A stretch of 15,489 nucleotides of DNA, from assembly GCA_023230485.1 (NCBI GenBank), contig JALNXG010000078.1, forward strand, positions 1-15,489. The letters are read 5' to 3'. The number at the start of each line of letters is the position of its first letter. Within the stretch, counting starts at the first letter, position 1. Below are positions 1 to 6,334 of this stretch, in pieces. A program made the position numbers and the translations under genes. This stretch comes from Melioribacteraceae bacterium (GTDB lineage Bacteria; Bacteroidota; Ignavibacteria; Ignavibacteriales; Melioribacteraceae). Below the pieces are notes generated by a model. The model had not been told where the DNA came from, did not search any database, and saw nothing but the letters and a program-made list of their open reading frames with translations.

Positions 1-71
1 TAAAGACTACAAATATAGCATTTGGTTATCTGTAAATCAAACTTAAACTATGCTATTATTATTTTTGTTTT

Positions 72-79
72 TATCTTTG
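72..79 (+). promoter_or_regulatory. Bacteroidota-type -7 promoter element upstream of queE
   Basis: TATCTTTG matches the Bacteroidota housekeeping -7 consensus TAnnTTTG. It would start transcription around positions 84-88, leaving a very short leader before the queE ATG at 101. I see no convincing TTTG -33 element at the expected 19-20 base spacing, so only half of the promoter is supported. The same nonamer TATCTTTGC occurs on the other strand upstream of the histidine kinase gene at 11169. Confidence 0.4.
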
Positions 80-100
80 CGGATAAAGAAGAAAGAGATA

Positions 101-739
101 ATGCTTAAAATAAATGAAATATACTACTCATTGCAAGGGGAAAGTACAAAAGCCGGTCTTCCATGCGTTTTTATAAGATTGACATATTGCAATCTTCGAT
201 GCACTTATTGCGATACTGAATACGCATTTTATGAGGGTAACGATAAATCAATAGATGAAATTATAGAAGAAGTTTCTAAATATAATTGTCGTCTTGTCGA
301 AGTAACGGGTGGCGAGCCACTTGTTCAAACTGAAGTCCTCGATCTAATGGAAAAACTTTGCAATCTTGGATATGAAGTTTTAATCGAAACCGGCGGCTCT
401 CTTCCGATTGAAAATATAGATAAACGTGTGAAAGTAATAATGGACTTAAAATGTCCTTCGAGTAAGATGATGAAAAAGAATCGATATGAAAATATTGAGC
501 ATCTAAAATCAATTGATGAAGTGAAATTTGTAATCGGGACGAGAGAGGATTACGAATGGTCGAAATCGATAATTGAAAAATATAATTTAATAGGTAAATA
601 TGAACTGCTGTTTTCAATTGTTTTTGGGAATTTAACCCCATTGATGATGGCAGATTGGATAATAGAAGATAATTTACAAGTCCGTTTTCAACTCCAAATG
701 CATAAATACATTTGGAAACCGGATGAGAGAGGAGTATAA
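101..739 (+). CDS. queE: 7-carboxy-7-deazaguanine synthase (QueE), radical SAM enzyme
   Basis: QueE is a radical-SAM enzyme that converts 6-carboxy-5,6,7,8-tetrahydropterin to 7-carboxy-7-deazaguanine, the step after QueD on the route to preQ0, queuosine and other 7-deazapurines. The 212-residue protein opens with the family signature INEIYYSLQGEST. It carries the iron-sulfur cluster motif C30-x3-C34-x2-C37, the SAM-binding stretch VTGGEPL, and the typical ending LQMHKYIWKPDERGV. An in-frame ATG at position 50 would add 17 residues (hydrophobic, then Lys-rich) unlike the family. I chose 101 because the family homology starts there, a purine-rich AAGAAAGAG precedes it, and a promoter element lies between the two ATGs. 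Its stop codon abuts the queD ATG with no gap, so the two are cotranscribed. No queC or queF is visible in the window. Confidence 0.95.
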   Translation: MLKINEIYYSLQGESTKAGLPCVFIRLTYCNLRCTYCDTEYAFYEGNDKSIDEIIEEVSKYNCRLVEVTGGEPLVQTEVLDLMEKLCNLGYEVLIETGGSLPIENIDKRVKVIMDLKCPSSKMMKKNRYENIEHLKSIDEVKFVIGTREDYEWSKSIIEKYNLIGKYELLFSIVFGNLTPLMMADWIIEDNLQVRFQLQMHKYIWKPDERGV

Positions 740-1165
740 ATGAGAATTGCAAAAGAATTTACTTGGGAGATGGGTCATCGACTTCCATTCCACGAAGGTA
801 AGTGCAAGAATCTGCATGGGCATTCATATAAGATGATGGTAGAGCTTGATGGCGAGCCTGATAATAACGGAATGGTACTTGATTACTATGATGTCAAATC
901 GATTATTAATCCATTAGTAGAAGAACTTGATCATGCTTGTTTAGTTTTTGAAGGAGATAGTGAATTACAAGAATTACTTAAGAAATTAGATTCGAGAATG
1001 GTAATTGTCGATTTCCATTCGACCGCCGAAAATCTTGTTGGCTATTTTTTAAAGAAAATTAAAAAAGTGGGACTGCCGGATAATATTAAAAAAGTAACCG
1101 TAAGAGTATTAGAAACAGAAAACACTTACGCAGAGGACAGCTTAGAAATTAATCAACATATTTAA
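740..1165 (+). CDS. queD: 6-carboxy-5,6,7,8-tetrahydropterin synthase (QueD)
   Basis: QueD converts 7,8-dihydroneopterin triphosphate to 6-carboxytetrahydropterin, the substrate of QueE, and is a cytosolic zinc enzyme of the PTPS fold. In the 141 residues, the zinc ligands are H13, H26 and H28, and the catalytic cysteine C22 lies in a C-x3-HGH arrangement, the QueD rather than eukaryotic PTPS form. D64-H65 is the catalytic pair, TAEN (95-98) is the conserved substrate-binding block, and the C-terminal ETE (125-127) supplies the pterin-anchoring glutamate. Length is usual for the family. The start directly follows the queE stop, and the ribosome binding site GAGAGGAG lies inside the last queE codons, which suggests translational coupling. 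Both genes act in consecutive steps of one pathway. Confidence 0.95.
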   Translation: MRIAKEFTWEMGHRLPFHEGKCKNLHGHSYKMMVELDGEPDNNGMVLDYYDVKSIINPLVEELDHACLVFEGDSELQELLKKLDSRMVIVDFHSTAENLVGYFLKKIKKVGLPDNIKKVTVRVLETENTYAEDSLEINQHI

Positions 1166-1180
1166 TTTTAGTTTAAAATT

Positions 1181-1309
1181 ATGGAAATACTAATTGTCCT
1201 GATAGTAGTCGCCTTTATTCTTCTTAAAACTACTAAAATAATTTTAACGGGGTGTATGAAATTATTTTTTTTAATAGTTTTGGTGGTATTACTCTTCATG
1301 ATTATTTAA
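1181..1309 (+). CDS. Possible 42-residue hydrophobic small protein (hypothetical)
   Basis: An ATG 16 bases after the queD stop opens a 42-codon frame ending TAA. The predicted peptide is almost entirely hydrophobic. Residues 1-15 (MEILIVLIVVAFILL) and 27-42 (KLFFLIVLVVLLFMII) look like two membrane segments joined by a short basic turn (KTTK...CMK). This fits a small membrane hairpin protein. Against it, no Shine-Dalgarno sequence precedes the ATG although neighbouring genes have them, and AT-rich DNA readily yields Ile/Leu/Phe-rich frames. I do not recognise the family. It would be cotranscribed with queED if real. A short inverted repeat (TTCTTG/CAAGAA, 1310-1327) follows it immediately, without a T tract. 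Confidence 0.3.
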   Translation: MEILIVLIVVAFILLKTTKIILTGCMKLFFLIVLVVLLFMII

Positions 1310-1362
1310 TTCTTGTGTTCTCAAGAAGTACAGATAAATCTAAAAAAGTATTTTAATTAGTA

Positions 1363-2109
1363 TTAAGAATTTGTTTTGATTTTCTTTACTTCTGTGAGTA
1401 TCTCGGTGAGAATTGAGGCTGATTTACCGATGAATGATTCATCTGCAAAGCAGCTCATTTCTGTATTTTCGATATTTATTTCTACCAAAAAAGCACCGGC
1501 TTGCTTTGCCTCTATCGGTATATAAGCAGCCGGATAAACTAATCCTGAAGTACCTACAATAAAACAGATATCAGAAGATTCTGCTACGGATTGACCGCCG
1601 CTGAATTGATCCTGTGGCAACATTTCGCCGAACCATACTACATCGGGTCTTATCCTTCCACCGCAGTTTTTACATTTGGGATTGCCTGATTCTAAATTTA
1701 ATTCAGTTTCGCTAAAAGGAAATTTACAATCGATGCAAAAATTGCGTTCAATATTGCCATGAAGCTCGAATACCTTCGAGCTTCCGGCTCTTCTATGTAA
1801 ATTATCTACATTCTGCGTTACAACAGTTACATCATAATAGTTATCAAGTTCGGCAATAGCAATATGTCCCGCATTCGGCTTTGAATCTTGCACAATTTGT
1901 CTACGATGTTGATACCATTGCCAAACGAGATCAGGGTTTTTCATAAATCCATCAATGCTTGCCAATTCTTCCGGTTTCATTTTATTCCAGATTCCATCCA
2001 AACCTCTGAATGTGGAGATACCACTTTCAGCTGAGATTCCGGCACCGGTAAAAAAGACCAACCGTTTGGTATACTTTAATTTATTTATGAACTTTGCGCT
2101 AAATTCCAT
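1363..2109 (-). CDS. cobB: NAD-dependent protein deacylase, SIRT5/CobB-like sirtuin
   Basis: Sirtuins remove acyl groups from protein lysines, consuming NAD and releasing nicotinamide and 2'-O-acyl-ADP-ribose. The 248 residues show the NAD-binding motif TGAGISAESGISTFR (21-35), TQNVDNLH (98-105), the catalytic histidine H117 in ELHGN, and a zinc ribbon with C125, C128, C146 and C149. Residues Y66 and R69, in WYQHRR, match the YxxR motif that in SIRT5 and E. coli CobB contacts succinyl and malonyl groups. Desuccinylase/demalonylase activity is therefore likely alongside deacetylation, although specificity is inferred from two residues. It is the last gene of the minus-strand operon, starting 5 bases after the stop of the TPR gene with only a weak ribosome binding site. 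It converges with queED. Confidence 0.93.
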   Translation of the reverse strand: MEFSAKFINKLKYTKRLVFFTGAGISAESGISTFRGLDGIWNKMKPEELASIDGFMKNPDLVWQWYQHRRQIVQDSKPNAGHIAIAELDNYYDVTVVTQNVDNLHRRAGSSKVFELHGNIERNFCIDCKFPFSETELNLESGNPKCKNCGGRIRPDVVWFGEMLPQDQFSGGQSVAESSDICFIVGTSGLVYPAAYIPIEAKQAGAFLVEINIENTEMSCFADESFIGKSASILTEILTEVKKIKTNS

Positions 2110-2114
2110 TTCAC

Positions 2115-2891
2115 TTATAATTTTTTAAGTAATTCTTTTGCTTCTGCAAGACGAGAGTCATCATCTTCATCTTGGATTTTACTCTTTATTGCTTTATTCA
2201 ACATCTCTTTTGCAATGTCGTCTTCATCTTCTTCTATTAAAGAAAGAGCATAATCAACATAAAACATAATATAACCCGGTTTAAGTTCGATTGCTTTTTT
2301 ATATTCTTTAAGAGCGATTTCATTATCAGCCCAGCCAAGACCAAGTACTGAACGAGCTGGAGCCCATTTTTCAGAAATTTTTGCATGTGTGCGAGCCAAT
2401 ACATAATGAGTAATAGCCTGAATTTCGCTTCCGCCATTATTAAGTTGAATCGATTTTTCGCAATCGGATTTAACGGAATTAACTACTCCGGCGACCGAAA
2501 AAACTCCTTTGAAGAGTGCGACTTTACCATTTGCGATAGCTCTTCTTAGGTATCCAATTGATTTAGAGCCATCAGCTTTAATTGTTTTTTCTGCATAATC
2601 TTTAGCTTTCTCAAAAACAGCTAATTGAGCATCCTCTTGTTTGCCTGTACTTGAAGGCATTTTTTCGGCTAAATCAACGTAAGCTCTGCTAATTCTCCAA
2701 AGAATTTCGATGTTATTAGCGTCTAATTTTTCTGCTTTTGTATAGAAGTCCAATGCTTTTTGATTATCGAACTTTTCGTAATATTTATCTCCTTCATCTA
2801 AAAGTGACACAACAGATTGAGCGAATAGATTAGAAGAAATGAATGTAAGAGCAATTAAAAATAATATTGCGAGGGCACTTATTGATTTCAT
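2115..2891 (-). CDS. Secreted TPR protein resembling the RMD (regulator of microtubule dynamics) TPR family
   Basis: The 258-residue product has a classic signal peptide: MKS, a hydrophobic core of about 17 residues, then a cut site near NLFAQ. It should be periplasmic or cell-surface associated. The rest is helical with TPR-type repeats at about residues 32-75 (GDKYYEKFDNQKALDFYTKA), around the LWRISRAYVDLA helix, and at 190-245 (ALKEYKKAIELKPGYIMFY). The spacing of the LWR..RA..DL helix, a central YLRRAIA repeat and the WA/W-rich insert before the last repeats resembles the RMD/FAM82-type TPR proteins found in bacteria. Function is unknown. A start 10 codons upstream at 2921 is possible but overlaps the previous gene. 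The 2891 ATG has AAGG 8 bases upstream and gives a proper signal peptide. The C-terminus is acidic (EDEDD, QDEDDD). Confidence 0.8.
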   Translation of the reverse strand: MKSISALAILFLIALTFISSNLFAQSVVSLLDEGDKYYEKFDNQKALDFYTKAEKLDANNIEILWRISRAYVDLAEKMPSSTGKQEDAQLAVFEKAKDYAEKTIKADGSKSIGYLRRAIANGKVALFKGVFSVAGVVNSVKSDCEKSIQLNNGGSEIQAITHYVLARTHAKISEKWAPARSVLGLGWADNEIALKEYKKAIELKPGYIMFYVDYALSLIEEDEDDIAKEMLNKAIKSKIQDEDDDSRLAEAKELLKKL

Positions 2892-2907
2892 TGCGTTTTC
2901 CTTATGG

Positions 2908-3882
2908 TTATTGAATTTCAAAATCTTCGGGTATAAAAAGAGAATTATTATTGGCTAGAGGAAGCGGTCTTGTCCATTTACTCCCTTCATTTCTCCCTTT
3001 AGTTATTGCTTGCTTATAAGCATTTGTTTTTGCGCTAAGCTCATCTGCTTGATATAAAATTATTGCTTCAATTGTTTTAGGTTCTACCGGGGAAGCGTAT
3101 TCCAATTTCCCTTGATGACTAAGTATTACGTGGAATAATTGATCTTTAAGCGGTGAAGGGAAATCAGTGAATTTTTCTTTAATTGTTCTATCGACAAATA
3201 AAACGGCAAGGACGATATGTCCGACAAATTTGCCTGTATCTGTATATTCAAATCCGGGCTCACTGCTAAGCTCGATGATTTTTCCGAAATCATGAAGCAT
3301 AGCACCGGAAAGCAAAATATCTCTTTTTACTTCTTTATGGAACGAAGCCATTAAATCGCATATTTTTATTATCTCAAGTGTATGTTCTAATAGTCCGCTC
3401 AAATAAGCATGATGCCAACTTTTACCGGCAGGAGACTTGAAAAATTTGACACCATCATCAGAAGAAAATATTTCATTAAGTAATTTATTTAGATGCGGGT
3501 CTTGTATAGAATTAATAAATCCTAAAAATTCATTTTTCATTTCATCGAAATCATTTGTCGAGCGGGGCATTGTTTGCTCTATAAATATAACTTCATCTCC
3601 TGAATAGCTTTCGATCTTTTCAATTTTTATCTGAAATTGATCTTTATACTTTGTAAGAACGCCTTTGACTGTAACTACCTTAGAGTCTTTAATTTTATTA
3701 TAAATTACCTGAGCATTATCCCAAACCTTACCGTTAAGTTTAGCGGTGGCACCACGAAGATCGATATCAATGAAGAATTTATTTGTAGAAGAAATTTTTA
3801 AATCCATTCTCTCTACTACCAAAGAACCGGAAATTGGATCGCCTTCGTTCATTTTGCTTAAATTTTTTTTCTCGTCAGACAT
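2908..3882 (-). CDS. YhaM-like 3'-5' exoribonuclease: OB-fold plus HD-domain hydrolase
   Basis: This 324-residue protein combines an N-terminal OB-fold nucleic-acid-binding domain (about residues 15-95, including the strand GKVWDNAQVI) with an HD metal-hydrolase domain (about 155-300). Visible metal ligands are H158 in HHAYLSGLLEHT, H167, the HD doublet H197-D198 in MLHDFGK, H222, H256 in ILSHQG, and D280 in YQADELSAK. The same order and length (about 314 residues) characterise Bacillus YhaM, a cytosolic 3'-to-5' exoribonuclease that also acts on single-stranded DNA, so RNA turnover is the likely role. Exact substrate is not shown by the sequence. It lies 15 bases downstream of the NusG-like gene and 16 bases upstream of the TPR gene, clearly in one operon. 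Confidence 0.88.
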   Translation of the reverse strand: MSDEKKNLSKMNEGDPISGSLVVERMDLKISSTNKFFIDIDLRGATAKLNGKVWDNAQVIYNKIKDSKVVTVKGVLTKYKDQFQIKIEKIESYSGDEVIFIEQTMPRSTNDFDEMKNEFLGFINSIQDPHLNKLLNEIFSSDDGVKFFKSPAGKSWHHAYLSGLLEHTLEIIKICDLMASFHKEVKRDILLSGAMLHDFGKIIELSSEPGFEYTDTGKFVGHIVLAVLFVDRTIKEKFTDFPSPLKDQLFHVILSHQGKLEYASPVEPKTIEAIILYQADELSAKTNAYKQAITKGRNEGSKWTRPLPLANNNSLFIPEDFEIQ

Positions 3883-3897
3883 TTCTTTTATCTCGTT

Positions 3898-4725
3898 CTA
3901 ATTATTTTTATTTTTTTCGGAATCTTCTGATTCAGACCCTTCAGGTGTAGAGGATTTAGTTTCTACTGATTCAGAATTTTTGGGAATAATGGTTCTGGTT
4001 TCTTCTGATTCCGAATCTCTGGTAGCAGTAGGTTTTGTATCTTCTGATTCGGGTTCATCGGAATTGGAAGCCATGGTAACTCCGGTTTGCGTTCCTTCCG
4101 ATTCGTCCTCTTCTTCAATAACTTTGTAATAGTACTTCTTATTATCTTTTACAGGGACTGCCTGATTCGGTGTCTTCATAACGTAATTCTCAGGGAGACT
4201 AATTACCACCGATCTTTTTAAGATATCGATTGTAACACCGAGTACTTTTCCTTTCCCTCTTTCTGTTGTAATAATTCCTTCAATATCCTTAAATGGTCCA
4301 TCCATTATTCTTACTTTAGTACCAAGAAGCAATTTATCAGAAATATAATATTCCGGATTATCACTTAGAATTATTTTAAGATTCTGAATTTGCCAATCAG
4401 GAATAGTAGATACCACACTGCCAAAGGAAACAGCTTTAACGATTCCTTTCTGAGTAACCGCCTGATACCGCTCCTGAATAGTAGCCAAAATAAAAATATA
4501 ACCTCTAAATACCGGTTCTTTAGTTTTCTTTATCCTATCTGTCCATTTTTTTTCTTTTATTACAAATGGCATGTAAGTCTCAATTCCAATTGCTCGTAGT
4601 TGAAGTTCTGCCTGAAATTCGTTTTTGGGTTTTGTATATAATGCGAACCAAAATCGTTCCGGTTCTCTTATTAATTCAGTTCCATTTTCTAATTCAGGTT
4701 CATTCATTGCTTCTGGTTCATTCAT
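3898..4725 (-). CDS. NusG-family transcription elongation factor (specialised paralogue) with acidic repeat tail
   Basis: Residues 25-115 form a NusG N-terminal (NGN) domain that would contact RNA polymerase (FWFALYTKPKNEFQAELQL, then the typical PVFRGYIFI). Residues 134-180 form a KOW domain (GTKVRIMDGPFKDIEGII). The family includes housekeeping NusG and specialised RfaH/UpxY/LoaP-type paralogues that suppress termination in selected operons. It is not next to the secE-rplK genes that usually flank housekeeping nusG, so a specialised role is more likely, though targets cannot be read from sequence. Odd features are an N-terminal extension of four degenerate hexapeptides (residues 1-24) and an acidic Ser/Glu/Thr-rich tail (203-275) made of 13-residue repeats. 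The start is uncertain: two in-frame ATGs (4725, 4707) lie inside the hexapeptide repeat and neither has a clear ribosome binding site. It is the second gene of the five-gene operon, 16 bases after the kinase. Confidence 0.85.
   Translation of the reverse strand: MNEPEAMNEPELENGTELIREPERFWFALYTKPKNEFQAELQLRAIGIETYMPFVIKEKKWTDRIKKTKEPVFRGYIFILATIQERYQAVTQKGIVKAVSFGSVVSTIPDWQIQNLKIILSDNPEYYISDKLLLGTKVRIMDGPFKDIEGIITTERGKGKVLGVTIDILKRSVVISLPENYVMKTPNQAVPVKDNKKYYYKVIEEEDESEGTQTGVTMASNSDEPESEDTKPTATRDSESEETRTIIPKNSESVETKSSTPEGSESEDSEKNKNN
3901..4104 (-). repeat. Tandem 39-bp (13-residue) coding repeat in the NusG-like tail
   Basis: In the plus orientation, units beginning TCTTCTGATTC or TCTACTGATTC start at 3923, 3962, 4001 and 4040, exactly 39 bases apart. 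A further related start lies at 4094, 54 bases on. In the protein these read ESEDTKPTATRDS (226-238), ESEETRTIIPKNS (239-251), ESVETKSSTPEGS (252-264) and a final truncated ESEDSEKNKNN. They are preceded by an 18-residue variant that begins ESEGTQTG. The leading ES(E/V)-T-(K/R) part is conserved and the second half varies. The tail is predicted to be disordered and strongly acidic. Confidence 0.8.
4654..4725 (-). repeat. Degenerate 18-bp repeat at the 5' end of the NusG-like gene
   Basis: The first 72 coding bases split into four 18-base units encoding MNEPEA, MNEPEL, ENGTEL and IREPER. Units one and two share ATGAATGAACC and differ mainly at the last codon. Units three and four are more diverged. 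The duplication creates two possible start codons 18 bases apart. Confidence 0.6.
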
Positions 4726-4741
4726 ATATATATCAGCCGGT

Positions 4742-6229
4742 TTAGTTTAAACAAGATTGAATAGTTGTTAAGAGTAAGGAATCATTTACCGGTTTGGTAA
4801 CTATTTTACTTATTCCAAGTTCATCGTATCGTGTTGTTAATTCATCTGTCATGTTTTGAAGAATTACAATAATAGGTATTGGTACTAATGTGTCTTTGCT
4901 ATTTATGGCTTCTACTAATTGAATACCATTCATAAGCGGCATATCATGATCTGTTATGATAAGAGTGGGGAGAATAGTTTTGAATTTCGATATTGCTTCA
5001 TAACCGTTATTTGAAAAAATAATCTCGAAGCCAATCAGATTTAATTCGATTACTTCTTTTAGATGATCGCGAAGTTCTTTATCATGCTCAATTAATAAAA
5101 TAATATTTTTAGCTTCGGGGATAGTAAAATGAAATTCACTGCCGATACCCTCCTGCGAATAAAACCATATATATCCATTGTGTTGATCAATAATTTCTTT
5201 AGCGAGTGTAAGACCGAGACCGCTTCCTTTTTGTCCATCAGTGCCGGGGAGAGAAAATTTCTGGTCAATTTGGAATAACTTGCTTTGGTTCTCTTCCGAA
5301 ATTCCTACTCCATCATCCTTAACAATAAACTCTAGCATACCCTCTTTGAATTTAGATGCCGAAATTGAGATATCTGAACCTTCGTTAGAAAACTTAATTG
5401 CATTACTAACCAAATTAATAATTGTTTGACTAATAAGCCGCTCATCCGCATTCATATAAAGTTCATTAGGGATATCAAATTTCAGCTCAATTCTCTTTCT
5501 TGCTGCTTCAATGCTAATTGGCGAAAGGGCATTTGAAATAATAGTTTTAACATGCAGACGCTGAGGCTCTGCTTTCACTCTGCCAGTTTGAAGACGCGAC
5601 CAATCCAATAAATTATTAATTAAGGCAAGCTGTGTCTTCGATGAATCATATATATAGCCAAGATATTCATTTCTTTCATCTTCGCTTATATCTTTTTCAT
5701 TTACTAATATTTCGGAGAAGCCGAGAAGAGTAGTAAATGGTGCTCTTAAATCGTGTGAAACTATCGAAATAAATTTATCTTTCGCTTGATTTAATTCTTT
5801 GTATTTATCGATTTTTATTTTCGATTCTTCGGATACGAATTTTAATTCCGAATTATTTACGAATAAACTAACAACCTCAAATGGTAATCCATTTTTATCT
5901 CTATCGATTTTTATGTATTCTTTAAGCCAAATACTTTGTTCGGGCTTCGGTTTTATAAGAAATTCTGTTTCGAAATTAGATACATTTGGATTGGCGAATT
6001 TTTCTCTAATGTTTTTGATAAATGGATGGAAATCTTCTTCCGGTATAAGGGAATAGAGTTGTTCCGGAAATTGATTAATCTCTTCCAAACTAATTCCAAT
6101 AACGGACTCTATCGACTTTGTATATTTTATTTGTGATGAATCGTTTGGATGGAATAATCCCATAAATACATTTGGCATTCCATCGGAAAACCGTTCAAAA
6201 ACAGAAAACTCGTTGCTAAAATCGGACAT
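4742..6229 (-). CDS. Soluble PAS hybrid histidine kinase with a degenerate receiver domain
   Basis: The 495-residue protein has no membrane segment, so it is cytosolic. Order: a PAS-like sensor (about residues 12-130); a HisKA dimerisation domain with the phosphoacceptor H159 in SHDLRAP; a HATPase domain with N box N276 (NLVSNAIKFS), G1 DDGVGI (305-310) and G2 GSGLGL (335-340); and a C-terminal receiver domain (375-495). The receiver keeps the phosphoacceptor position D427 (TDHDMP) and lysine K479 in KIVTKP. However, the usual acidic pair reads E381-H382, and the usual Thr/Ser before Ala reads LQ (IIVILQNM). Both changes affect metal binding and switching, so phosphorylation of this domain is doubtful. 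It is the first gene of the minus-strand operon and is divergent from the TonB-dependent receptor, 105 bases away. Its input signal and partner are unknown. Confidence 0.92.
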   Translation of the reverse strand: MSDFSNEFSVFERFSDGMPNVFMGLFHPNDSSQIKYTKSIESVIGISLEEINQFPEQLYSLIPEEDFHPFIKNIREKFANPNVSNFETEFLIKPKPEQSIWLKEYIKIDRDKNGLPFEVVSLFVNNSELKFVSEESKIKIDKYKELNQAKDKFISIVSHDLRAPFTTLLGFSEILVNEKDISEDERNEYLGYIYDSSKTQLALINNLLDWSRLQTGRVKAEPQRLHVKTIISNALSPISIEAARKRIELKFDIPNELYMNADERLISQTIINLVSNAIKFSNEGSDISISASKFKEGMLEFIVKDDGVGISEENQSKLFQIDQKFSLPGTDGQKGSGLGLTLAKEIIDQHNGYIWFYSQEGIGSEFHFTIPEAKNIILLIEHDKELRDHLKEVIELNLIGFEIIFSNNGYEAISKFKTILPTLIITDHDMPLMNGIQLVEAINSKDTLVPIPIIVILQNMTDELTTRYDELGISKIVTKPVNDSLLLTTIQSCLN

Positions 6230-6334
6230 TAAAATAATTCCCAGTATATCATTCTAATATAATAAAATTGTTAGAATACTTCGAGAAACTTATTTTCAAT
6301 ATTTACTGTTATATATAAAAAACGAAGAAGGAAT

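Noticed and set aside
1..100. A preQ1 riboswitch upstream of queE.
   Set aside because: No preQ1-I-type C-rich loop, hairpin or A-rich tail is present, and the predicted transcript leader is under 20 bases.
50..100. Upstream ATG extension of QueE that would add a hydrophobic N-terminus.
   Set aside because: QueE is cytosolic and family similarity begins at the ATG at 101. The extension overlaps the promoter element and has no ribosome binding site.
1310..1327. Inverted repeat TTCTTG/CAAGAA between the queD side and the sirtuin gene, considered as a terminator.
   Set aside because: The stem is only 6 bp, mostly A-T, and no T run follows on either strand.
6268..6296. TTGTTA, 17 bases, TATTTT as a promoter for the TonB-dependent receptor.
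   Set aside because: Both boxes match the consensus poorly and the region is very AT-rich. The Bacteroidota TAnnTTTG element is absent, so no promoter is called.
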